Assembly (NCBI GenBank): GCA_002422685.1
Contig: DITC01000007.1
Span: 5,851-64,856 of the forward strand
Reading direction: 5' to 3'
From: Thauera sp. UBA6194
GTDB lineage: Bacteria > Pseudomonadota > Gammaproteobacteria > Burkholderiales > Rhodocyclaceae
Length of the DNA stretch: 59,006 bases
Positions 52,251 through 59,006 of the stretch are shown here, in pieces (the first letter of the stretch is position 1; each line of letters opens with the position of its first letter). Under the pieces are notes generated by a model. That model was not told the origin of the DNA. It worked only from the letters and a program-made list of their open reading frames with translations, and searched no databases. The translations under genes were made by a program, and so were the position numbers.

Positions 52251-52267
52251 TGGGCATGAATTCTGCT
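52251..52267 (+). promoter_or_regulatory. sigma-54 (-24/-12) promoter of PEP-CTERM gene 2
   Basis: TGGGCATGAATTCTGCT has GG (52253-52254) and GC (52265-52266) exactly 10 bp apart and fits the RpoN consensus at all but three positions. The leader would be about 28 nt. Confidence 0.65.
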
Positions 52268-52305
52268 TTTCGTTCTTGAAACGAGTTTGGACAGAGGAGA
52301 TCATC

Positions 52306-53106
52306 ATGACCCGAACGATCAGGACTGTTTTTTCCACTGCGGTGCTTGGTGGCGCTCTCACCTGGGCGGCGCCTGTCGCAGCACTCTCGGTGATCAGTAC
52401 CAATGTCGAGGTGGACTGGGACTCGCTGAGCATCACGGATCAGAGTGGCGCGCTCGTCAGTTTCGCCGCTCTGGAATCCGGCTTCACCTACCTACGTGCA
52501 GACAGCAGGCTCAATGACACGTCCAGCATCGGCACACCCTACACCGCGTCGGGTATCTGGCCGACGTCTCATTCGGTGAGCAACAGCAATGCCAACGCCG
52601 AAGGCACTGCCGGTATCGCCAGTAGCCTCCTGTCCGTCTCGGCAACCGCGCAGGCCGAAGGCACCACGGCCTACCTGGCTGGCGCCACGGCCGACCAGCA
52701 TCGCGCCACGTCGATCGCCATCCAACAAGACATCACGCTGACTTTCTCCATCGACTACCTGATCGAGGTCATCTCTTCGACGAGTCTCCTCGGTGAAGGC
52801 AACAGCCAATACTCGCGCGTCGCGTTCTACATCAGCCATACGCCGGACGAAAATCACCCCGCCAACAACGACAGCGGCTCGCAACCGCCCGTCTGGGACG
52901 TGTTCTCCCTGACTGAAGGCGCCGGCGAGGGAACGCTGAGTTTCACCGCAAGCTTGTTAGGCGGCGAAAGCTACGGGCTCGAGGTGCATCTCTACTCGTC
53001 ACTCGAGGCGACGTCGCCTTGGCAGGAAGTCCCCGAGCCCTCGATTCTCGCGCTCCTCGGTCTTGGCCTGCTTGGAATGGCGGCGCGTCGCGGGAGCATG
53101 CGCTAG
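52306..53106 (+). CDS. PEP-CTERM secreted protein 2
   Basis: The 266-residue protein has a signal peptide (MTRTIRTVFSTAVLGGALTWAAPVAALS) and a C-terminal PEP-CTERM signal (residues 242-266: VPEPS, ILALLGLGLLGMAA, then RRGSMR). The mature part is Ser/Thr/Ala-rich and beta-like, without Cys and without enzyme motifs. AGAGGAG lies 7 nt before ATG 52306, and the sigma-54 promoter just upstream excludes the longer TTG-started frame. Regulation is probably shared with the PEP-CTERM gene at 3121. It should be sorted by an exosortase encoded elsewhere. Confidence 0.9.
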   Translation: MTRTIRTVFSTAVLGGALTWAAPVAALSVISTNVEVDWDSLSITDQSGALVSFAALESGFTYLRADSRLNDTSSIGTPYTASGIWPTSHSVSNSNANAEGTAGIASSLLSVSATAQAEGTTAYLAGATADQHRATSIAIQQDITLTFSIDYLIEVISSTSLLGEGNSQYSRVAFYISHTPDENHPANNDSGSQPPVWDVFSLTEGAGEGTLSFTASLLGGESYGLEVHLYSSLEATSPWQEVPEPSILALLGLGLLGMAARRGSMR

Positions 53107-53246
53107 GACGAAGAAATACCGGCACGCAAGTCGAGTGGGCTCTGCAACCTCGTTTTGTCACGCACGCCCTGCACCCGGATCACCTCGCCCGCACAGGCTA
53201 GATTGCCCGCGATCAACTCGCAGGCGAGGGGTTTTGTCGGCGTTCG

Positions 53247-53269
53247 TTCGCGGGCAAGCCCGCTCCCAC
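53247..53269. repeat. Pseudomonas-style REP element
   Basis: TTCGCGGGCAAGCCCGCTCC followed by CAC is a GCGGGC/GCCCGC hairpin with the flanks typical of REP sequences in Pseudomonas. It lies in the 245-bp gap between the PEP-CTERM gene and leuE. A single copy is seen. Confidence 0.6.
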
Positions 53270-53351
53270 TGGATCTGCACAAGCGGAGATCGTGGGCGCT
53301 CACGACCGCGCCCCTGCTGCCGCGCCGTTCAGAGGTCTCCGGGAAACTCAT

Positions 53352-54023
53352 TCAGCCCAGCGTCGCCGTCGCCAGCTTGGCGCCGAAGCCGATGAACGCC
53401 GCGCCCACGCCCGCGGTGACCCCGGCAGCAACGCGCCGGTGGCGGCGGAACTGGGCGGCGAGGCGGGCGCCGGCGTAGATCAGCGTGGACAGGTAGAGCA
53501 CGCTGCAGATCTGCACGATGACGCCGAGGATGACGAAGGACAGCGCCGGGTGTTCGTAGGCCGGATCGACGAACTGGATGAAGAAGGACACGAAGAACAG
53601 GATCGCCTTCGGGTTCATCAGGCTGATGACGAGCGCGGTGCGAAAAGGGTGCGGCATGCTGCGCACCGGCGGGTAGTCGGGTCTGCCGTCGCCGACCTCT
53701 TCGGCGCTCTCGTCGCCGCGCCGCCAGGTGGCGAGCGCGCCGCGCAGCAGGCTCAAGCCTACCCAGGCCAGATAGGCTGCGCCGGCGTACTTGATGAGCA
53801 TGAACAGCTCGGGTGTGGCGCGCAGCACCGAGGCCATGCCGGTGACGGTGAGCAGCATGAGGAGGGTGTCGCCGACGAAGATGCCGGCCGCGCCCTGGTA
53901 GCCGGCGCGCACGCCCCAGCGCGAGGCCGCGGCCATGACGTAGAGCGAGTTGGGCCCGGGCAGCAGCACGATGAAGACGGTGCCGAGGATGAAGGTGCTG
54001 AGGTCGGTGATGCCGTAGAACAT
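53352..54023 (-). CDS. leuE: LysE-family amino-acid exporter LeuE
   Basis: The 223-residue membrane protein fits LeuE of E. coli: FILGTVFIVLLPGPNSLYVMA, GAAGIFVGDTLLMLL, KYAGAAYLAWVG, ALVISLMNPKAILFFVSFFIQFVDP. It exports leucine and related amino acids by proton-coupled transport. A polar insert (RRGDESAEEVGDGRPDYPPV, about 119-138) separates the third and fourth membrane segments. ATG 54023 is the start of the conserved N-terminus. A run of ten G (plus strand) lies about 40 bp upstream. Confidence 0.92.
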   Translation of the reverse strand: MFYGITDLSTFILGTVFIVLLPGPNSLYVMAAASRWGVRAGYQGAAGIFVGDTLLMLLTVTGMASVLRATPELFMLIKYAGAAYLAWVGLSLLRGALATWRRGDESAEEVGDGRPDYPPVRSMPHPFRTALVISLMNPKAILFFVSFFIQFVDPAYEHPALSFVILGVIVQICSVLYLSTLIYAGARLAAQFRRHRRVAAGVTAGVGAAFIGFGAKLATATLG

Positions 54024-54063
54024 CGAAGTGTCCGTGCGCGAGGGGGCTGTGGCTGGGCCACAA

Positions 54064-54073
54064 GGGGGGGGGG
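54064..54073. repeat. 10-bp G homopolymer upstream of leuE
   Basis: Ten G in a row (C run on the coding strand of leuE) lie 41-50 bp before the leuE start, where promoter spacing could be affected. Such tracts are slippage-prone. Confidence 0.8.
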
Positions 54074-54180
54074 CCGCGCGAGCGGCGAGAAGGCGCGCTA
54101 CTTTGCCACGCGGCGATCGCGCATTCCAGCCCACCCCCACCAGGCCGGCGGCGGCGTGCACGCGAAGCGGGCGCTCGGGC

Positions 54181-55380
54181 TCAGCGTCCGTACTGCGCCA
54201 GCGCCGAACCGATCGCCTCCAGGCTCAGCACCCGCCCGGCGCCACCGCGCCGGATCGCCTCCTTGGGCATGCCGAACACCACCGAGCTGGCCTCGTCCTG
54301 AGCGAGGGTCTGGGCGCCGGCGTCGAACATCTCGCGCAGGCCGCGCGCGCCGTCGTCGCCCATGCCGGTCATGATCACGCCGAGCGCGTTGCGGCCGGCG
54401 CATTTGGCCACCGAGCGGAACAGCACATCCACCGACGGGCGGTGGCGATTGACCGGCGGGCCGTCGCGCACCTCGACGGTGTACTGGGCACCGCTGCGGC
54501 GCACCGACATGTGCCGCCCGCCCGGGGCGATGAGTGCGCGCCCGGGGATCACGCGCATGCCGTCCTGCGCCTCGAGCACCTCGATCGCGCACACCTGATT
54601 GAGGCGCTGGGAGAACAGCGCGGTGAACTTCTCCGGCATGTGCTGCACGACGACGATGCCGGGCACCGTGCGCGGCAGCCCGCGCAACACCACCTCGAGC
54701 GCCTGCGTGCCGCCGGTGGAGGTGCCGATGGCGATGATGCGATCGGTGGTGGCGAACAGGGGCTCGCGTGCGCCGGAAGGAGGCGGTGCACCCGGGTCCG
54801 CGCCCGAGTCCGCGCGCGTGGCGGCGGCGCGTGCGGCGATGCGCGCGGACAGCCCGACCACCGGCTTGATCGCCCCGGACGGCGGCGCGGAGGCAGCAGC
54901 AGCGGGAGTGACCGGCGCCGCATGCCCGCGCGCACGCGGAGCGGTGCGTGCGGCCGAGCGCACCGCGGAGATGAACGCCTGCGCCGACTCGGTGAGAAAG
55001 CCTTTGAGCCCCAGCGTGGGCTTGGTGATGATGGCCACCGCACCGGCAGCCTGCGCCTGCTGCGCGGTCTCGCCCCCGCGCAGGGTCAGGGTCGAGCACA
55101 CCACGACCGGCGTCGGGCGCTCGGCCATGAGCTTGCGCAAGAAACTGATGCCGTCCATGCGCGGCATCTCGACGTCGAGCGTAATCACGTCGGGCCAGTC
55201 CTTGTGCATCTTGTCGAGCGCGAACAGGGGGTCGGAGGCCGTGCCGATGACCTCGATGTCGGGCGCGCTGCGCAGGATCTCGCTCATGACCTGGCGCACC
55301 ACGGCCGAATCGTCGATGACCATGACCCGAATGGACTTGCCCGCGGGCTTGGCGCCGGGCGTGCCGATGGAAGTGCTCAT
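54181..55380 (-). CDS. cheB: chemotaxis methylesterase/deamidase CheB
   Basis: The 399-residue protein has a receiver (residues 17-135; Asp69 in TLDVEMPRMDG), a Pro/Ala-rich linker longer than usual (about 150-205) and a methylesterase domain with catalytic Ser in GTSTGGTQAL, His in VVQHMPEKF and Asp in MTGMGDDGARG. It removes methyl groups from chemoreceptors when phosphorylated by CheA. GAGGAGGG upstream marks ATG 55380. It overlaps cheD by 4 bp. Confidence 0.96.
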   Translation of the reverse strand: MSTSIGTPGAKPAGKSIRVMVIDDSAVVRQVMSEILRSAPDIEVIGTASDPLFALDKMHKDWPDVITLDVEMPRMDGISFLRKLMAERPTPVVVCSTLTLRGGETAQQAQAAGAVAIITKPTLGLKGFLTESAQAFISAVRSAARTAPRARGHAAPVTPAAAASAPPSGAIKPVVGLSARIAARAAATRADSGADPGAPPPSGAREPLFATTDRIIAIGTSTGGTQALEVVLRGLPRTVPGIVVVQHMPEKFTALFSQRLNQVCAIEVLEAQDGMRVIPGRALIAPGGRHMSVRRSGAQYTVEVRDGPPVNRHRPSVDVLFRSVAKCAGRNALGVIMTGMGDDGARGLREMFDAGAQTLAQDEASSVVFGMPKEAIRRGGAGRVLSLEAIGSALAQYGR

Positions 55381-55922
55381 GCGCGCGCGCCCTCCTCGTC
55401 CGCCTGCGCACCCGGGGGTGCGGCGGGACCGACGTGGCGCATCCAGACTTCGCCGCTGCCCACGTCGAAGATCAGGTTGCGGTGCCCCTCGCCGGCGACG
55501 TGCGCGGCCTTGACGCGAAAACCGTGGTGGTGCAGCAGGCCGCGTGCGGCATCGACGTTGCGCTGACCGACATCGAGCATGGCGGCGTGCGCGACCGACC
55601 TGGCATGCGGGCGGAACATGCGCCCACCGCCGAAGAGCTTGACCTGAAACTCCTCCGCACGCACGCGCAGCGCACGCAGCTCGCGCTGGAAGAGCGCGAT
55701 CGCGTCTTCGGCATAGCGCCCGTCCAGCCCGTCGCTGCGCGCGCGCGGGCCGCGCTCGGGCAGCATGAAATGGCACATGCCGCCGACGTGCAGGCGGGGG
55801 TGCCACATGGTGATCGACACGCAGGACCCGAGCAGCGTGCGGATGCGCGTGTCGCGATCGCCGAAGTAGAAGTCTCCGGGCTGCAGGAAGATCTCGATCA
55901 CGTTGCGCGCGGCCGGGCGCAT
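55377..55922 (-). CDS. cheD: chemoreceptor glutamine deamidase CheD
   Basis: The 181-residue protein shows the CheD catalytic Cys-His pair: LLGSCVSITMWHP and GGMCHFMLPERG, with KLFGGGRMF and DVGQRNVDAARGLL. It deamidates Gln residues in receptors. It is placed 2 bp after cheR and its stop overlaps the cheB start (ATGA). Start ATG 55922. Confidence 0.95.
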   Translation of the reverse strand: MRPAARNVIEIFLQPGDFYFGDRDTRIRTLLGSCVSITMWHPRLHVGGMCHFMLPERGPRARSDGLDGRYAEDAIALFQRELRALRVRAEEFQVKLFGGGRMFRPHARSVAHAAMLDVGQRNVDAARGLLHHHGFRVKAAHVAGEGHRNLIFDVGSGEVWMRHVGPAAPPGAQADEEGARA

Positions 55923-55924
55923 GC

Positions 55925-56737
55925 TCAGCTGCGCCTGTAGACGGTGGGGCGCTCCTGGCGCAGGGCGAGATCGAGCCCGTTGAGGCTCTCGGAGTGGCCG
56001 ATGAACAGCCAGCCGCCGGGGCGCAGCTGGCGGGCAACGCGCTCGACGATGCGCCGCTTGGTGGGCAGGTCGAAATAGATCAGCACGTTGCGCAGGAAGA
56101 CGACATCGAACTCGCCCACCCCCACCAGGGCTTCGTTGAGATTGACCTGATCGAAGCGCACCCGCCTGCGCAGCGCGGGGTCGACCTGCAGCGTGCCCTC
56201 GCGGCTGCCGACGCCACGCAGGCAGAAGCGGCGCAGGTAGTCGGGCGGGATGCCGTCGATGCGGTTCATCGCGTACACCCCGGCGCGGGCCTTCTCCACC
56301 ACCTCGCGGCTGATGTCCGAGGCGAAGACTTCCCAGTGCGCGTCGGCGCCCACACGGTCGGCGAGCACCATGGCGAGGCTGTAGGCCTCCTCGCCCGAGG
56401 AGCTGGCCGCGCTCCACACGCGCAGCGGCCGGCTGCCCCGGCTGAGCTGCGGCAGCACAGCGTCGGACAGGTAGTCGAAGTGCCGCGGTTCGCGGAAGAA
56501 ATAGGTCTCGTGCGTGGTCAGCAGATCGACCATGCGTTCGTACTCGTGCGGATCCTTGCCGCCCGAGACGATGCGGTAGTACTCGCCGAAGCTGCCGAGC
56601 CCGAGCGCGCGCAGGCGGCGCCCGAGCCGGCCGCTGACCAGGCTCTTTTTCTGCGGCGACAGGTCGACGCCGGCCACGCGCCGCATGAGCGCGCGAAACT
56701 GCTCGAACTCGTCCTGGCTGATGAGAATTTCCGACAT
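55925..56737 (-). CDS. cheR: chemotaxis methyltransferase CheR
   Basis: The 270-residue protein has the N-terminal CheR helical domain (DEFEQFRALMRRVAGVDLSPQKKSLVSGRLGRRLRALG) and a SAM-binding domain (LRVWSAASSSGEEAYSLAM, FASDISREVVEKARAGVY, VFLRNVLIYFD, GGWLFIGHSESL). It methylates receptor Glu residues. It follows cheW by 22 bp. Confidence 0.96.
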   Translation of the reverse strand: MSEILISQDEFEQFRALMRRVAGVDLSPQKKSLVSGRLGRRLRALGLGSFGEYYRIVSGGKDPHEYERMVDLLTTHETYFFREPRHFDYLSDAVLPQLSRGSRPLRVWSAASSSGEEAYSLAMVLADRVGADAHWEVFASDISREVVEKARAGVYAMNRIDGIPPDYLRRFCLRGVGSREGTLQVDPALRRRVRFDQVNLNEALVGVGEFDVVFLRNVLIYFDLPTKRRIVERVARQLRPGGWLFIGHSESLNGLDLALRQERPTVYRRS

Positions 56738-56759
56738 GGTGCGATGGCCTCGAAGGCGC

Positions 56760-57299
56760 TCAGTTTAAGGGCGAGCCTGCGCTGGCGAGTGTGCCAAGTT
56801 CCGCAAGTTCGTCGACGCAGAGCACCCGCCCGACCTCGAGCAGGATCACGAAGCGGCCCTCGACGCGCGCCATGCCGGCGATGAAGTCGGTGCGGATGCG
56901 GGCGCCGAAGGCGGGCGCGGGCTCGACGTCGGCGGCGGGAATTTCGAGCACCTCGCTCACCCCATCGACCATCACGCCCAGCGTCTGCCGCCCGGCTTCG
57001 GTTTCCACCTCCGCGATGACGATGCAGCTGCGCCGCCCGGCGCAGGCGCTGCCGCGGCCGAAGCGGGCGGACAGGTCGATCACCGGCACCACCGCGCCGC
57101 GCAGGTTGATGACGCCACGCACCGTGGGCGGCGTCATCGGCACCGAGGTCAGCTCGCCGAACTCGATGATTTCGCGGATCTGCAGGATGTCGATGGCGAA
57201 GCTCTCGCCATTGAGCGTGAACACGAGGTACTGCCGCCCGACGCCCCCTTCGGGGCGCGCCGCCACGGGCGCGGCGGCGACGATGTTGGCCTGGGACAT
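56760..57299 (-). CDS. cheW: chemotaxis coupling protein CheW
   Basis: The 179-residue protein has the CheW fold: YLVFTLNGESFAIDILQIREIIEF, TPPTVRGVINLRGAVVPVIDLSARFG, VDGVSEVLEI, VILLEVGRVL. It couples receptors to CheA. It follows the receptor gene by 12 bp and precedes cheR. Confidence 0.95.
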   Translation of the reverse strand: MSQANIVAAAPVAARPEGGVGRQYLVFTLNGESFAIDILQIREIIEFGELTSVPMTPPTVRGVINLRGAVVPVIDLSARFGRGSACAGRRSCIVIAEVETEAGRQTLGVMVDGVSEVLEIPAADVEPAPAFGARIRTDFIAGMARVEGRFVILLEVGRVLCVDELAELGTLASAGSPLN

Positions 57300-57311
57300 G
57301 TTGCCCTCCGC

Positions 57312-58976
57312 TCAGAAGCGCACGTACTCGGGCTCGGCGCCTGCGCTGCCGAGGGGCGCCTGCGGCGCGTCGTAGCGCAGGCGGCGCGGCGCACCCGCCT
57401 TGCCGGTGCCCGCGCGCCCGGTCTGGGCCCTGGGCACATCGGCATGCTCGGTGCCTGCGGCCAGGGCGTTGTCGAGGCGGAACTGCCCGACCAGATGCTG
57501 CAGCTGCTCGGCCTGGCCGTTCATCTCCTCGGCGGTGGCCGACAGCTCCTCGGAGGCCGAGGCGTTCTGCTGCGTGGTCTGGCTGATCTGGCTCATCGCG
57601 GTGTTGATCTGGCCGGCACCAGCGGACTGTTCCTCGGACGAAGCGGTGATCTCCTGCACCAGCTCGGCCGTCTTGCGGATCGAAGGCACGATCTCTTCGA
57701 GCAGCGCGCCGGCACGTTCGGCGGTCTTGACGCTGGAGCCGGCGAGCTCGCCGATCTCCTGCGCGGCCACCTGGCTGCGCTCGGCCAGCTTGCGCACTTC
57801 GGCGGCGACCACCGCGAAGCCCTTGCCGTGCTCGCCCGCACGTGCGGCCTCGATCGCGGCGTTGAGCGCGAGCAGGTTGGTCTGGTAAGCGATGTCGTCG
57901 ACGATGCCGATCTTGTCGGCGATCGACTTCATCGCATCCACGGTGGCGCGCACGGCCGCGCCGCCCTCGGTGGCGTCGCTCGCCGACTTGCTGGCGATGC
58001 CGTCAGTGACCTTGGCGTTCTCGGTGTTCTGGTTGATCGAGGCCGACATCTGCTCGATCGAGGCCGAGGTCTCTTCCAGGCTGGCGGCCTGTTCGGACGA
58101 GCCCTGGGCGAGCGACTGCGAGGTCGCGCTCACCTGCTCCGATGCCGCCGACAGCGCATCGGCCGCGGTGCGCACCTCGCCGATGGTGTGCGACAGGCTC
58201 TCGACCATGCGCTGCATGGCGGCGAGCAGGCTGGTGGTGTCGCCGCGCGCGAGCTTCACCTCGACGGTGAGATCGCCGGCGGCGACCTGGCGGGCGATGT
58301 CGGCCGCGTAGTCGGGCTCGCCACCGAGCTGGCGCAGCAGGCCGCGCGTGATCACCACGGCGATGCCCAGGCCGGCCACGAGCGCGATCGCGCCCAGGAT
58401 GATCATCAGCATCGATGCGGCGCTCACGGCGGCGGCGGTTTCGGTGCCGGTTTCGGTGAGCAGCTCGCCCTGGAAGGCGGTGAGCGCGTTGACGCGCTGG
58501 CGGTACTGCACGGCGATGGCATCGTACTCGTTCATGAGAAATTCGCGCGCCTCGTCACGGCGGCCCTGCTCGACCAGCTCGGTGAGCCGGTTCTGCGCCG
58601 GAATGAAGCGCTCGCGGCTCTCGACCACCTGCGCGAACATCTCCTTGCCGCGCGGCTGGGTGAGCATCGGCGCGAGCCGCTCCCAGGACTTGCCCAGGCT
58701 CTCGCGCCCGGCAAGCATGCGCGCGCGGGCCTGCTGCTGAGCCTGCGGGGTGACGGAGATCACCAGCTCGCGACCGCCGAGGGCGATCTCATTCACGCCG
58801 ACCAGGCCTTCGGCCAGGATCTGCGTCTTGGGCCAGAGGTCGTTCACCACCGCGTCGACGTCCTTGTTGATCTGCGCGAGCCGGGTGATCGCCACGCCGA
58901 CGATCACCCCCAGCAGCACCAGCACGAGGCCGAAGCCCAGACCCAGCTTCATGCCGACTTTCATGTTCCTGAACAT
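57312..58976 (-). CDS. methyl-accepting chemotaxis protein with 4HB sensor
   Basis: The 554-residue receptor has a TM helix (about 10-32), a periplasmic four-helix bundle (4HB_MCP, about 33-185), a second TM (about 187-210), HAMP (about 212-265) and a signalling hairpin with tip region IVDDIAYQTNLLALNAAIEAARAGEHGKGFAVVAAEVRKLAERS. The C-terminus ends PEYVRF, unlike the NWETF tether, so CheR/CheB docking must differ. The ligand is unknown. GGGAG lies 9 nt before ATG 58976. It is the first gene visible of the mcp-cheW-cheR-cheD-cheB unit; cheA and cheY are not in the window. Confidence 0.94.
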   Translation of the reverse strand: MFRNMKVGMKLGLGFGLVLVLLGVIVGVAITRLAQINKDVDAVVNDLWPKTQILAEGLVGVNEIALGGRELVISVTPQAQQQARARMLAGRESLGKSWERLAPMLTQPRGKEMFAQVVESRERFIPAQNRLTELVEQGRRDEAREFLMNEYDAIAVQYRQRVNALTAFQGELLTETGTETAAAVSAASMLMIILGAIALVAGLGIAVVITRGLLRQLGGEPDYAADIARQVAAGDLTVEVKLARGDTTSLLAAMQRMVESLSHTIGEVRTAADALSAASEQVSATSQSLAQGSSEQAASLEETSASIEQMSASINQNTENAKVTDGIASKSASDATEGGAAVRATVDAMKSIADKIGIVDDIAYQTNLLALNAAIEAARAGEHGKGFAVVAAEVRKLAERSQVAAQEIGELAGSSVKTAERAGALLEEIVPSIRKTAELVQEITASSEEQSAGAGQINTAMSQISQTTQQNASASEELSATAEEMNGQAEQLQHLVGQFRLDNALAAGTEHADVPRAQTGRAGTGKAGAPRRLRYDAPQAPLGSAGAEPEYVRF

Positions 58977-59006
58977 TGCAACTCCCGGAGTTTCGGTTTT
59001 TTAAAA

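Overview
The window is GC-rich, densely packed bacterial chromosome. Gene content points to a betaproteobacterium of the Rhodocyclales (Thauera/Azoarcus/Zoogloea relatives): a divergent tetrathionate-reductase locus, two PEP-CTERM proteins with RpoN-type promoters, a class II ribonucleotide reductase, several c-di-GMP proteins and multidomain phosphorelay kinases, and a CheRDB chemotaxis cluster. This assignment is inferred from gene families and codon style; no rRNA, tRNA, CRISPR array, insertion sequence or phage gene was seen.

Layout. 1-2.9 kb: end of a MoxR-type ATPase gene, an EAL-like/HDOD gene and a CoxE-type VWA gene. 2.9-4.2 kb: first PEP-CTERM gene behind a -24/-12 promoter. 4.3-6.6 kb: MarR regulator divergent from a ClC chloride channel. 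6.7-11.5 kb: htpG with a textbook sigma-32 promoter, greB, a YdcH-like protein, an alpha/beta hydrolase and an EEP-fold hydrolase. 11.6-13.0 kb: soluble PAS-PAS chemoreceptor of BdlA type. 13.1-20.7 kb: ttrSR converging on ttrBCA. 21.0-25.4 kb: peroxiredoxin, persulfide-dioxygenase-like metallohydrolase, SulP transporter, cation diffusion facilitator. 25.6-30.1 kb: nrdJ, two related zinc-ribbon membrane proteins and a small secreted repeat protein. 30.4-34.0 kb: nucleoside-type ABC transporter without its binding protein. 34.1-45.7 kb: a four-gene c-di-GMP/phosphorelay operon facing a paralogous NIT-domain hybrid kinase. 45.9-51.2 kb: two GST-family genes, guanine deaminase, and a yadGH-like ABC exporter with trhA. 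51.2-54.0 kb: gene remnant, repeats, small secreted protein, second PEP-CTERM gene, leuE. 54.2-59.0 kb: mcp-cheW-cheR-cheD-cheB on the minus strand.

How the parts fit. Tetrathionate respiration is sensed by TtrS, relayed to TtrR, and carried out by TtrBCA at the outer face of the membrane; the neighbouring thiol/persulfide and anion-transport genes could handle linked sulfur chemistry, which is inference. Guanine deaminase and the nucleoside-type transporter are separate loci that could both serve purine salvage. The 34-46 kb block joins two HPt-ending hybrid kinases to a REC-EAL phosphodiesterase, a GGDEF-EAL protein and a double-receiver protein, so phosphate flow could set c-di-GMP level.

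The strongest cryptic signal is shared by the two PEP-CTERM genes, 49 kb apart. Each has a GG-N10-GC sigma-54 promoter, and upstream of it a near-identical 17-bp element, TGTCGG-N-A-N3-TTTACA. The element lies 64 bp upstream in one case and 74 bp in the other, a difference of one helical turn. This looks like the enhancer of a PrsR-like activator and could define a regulon.
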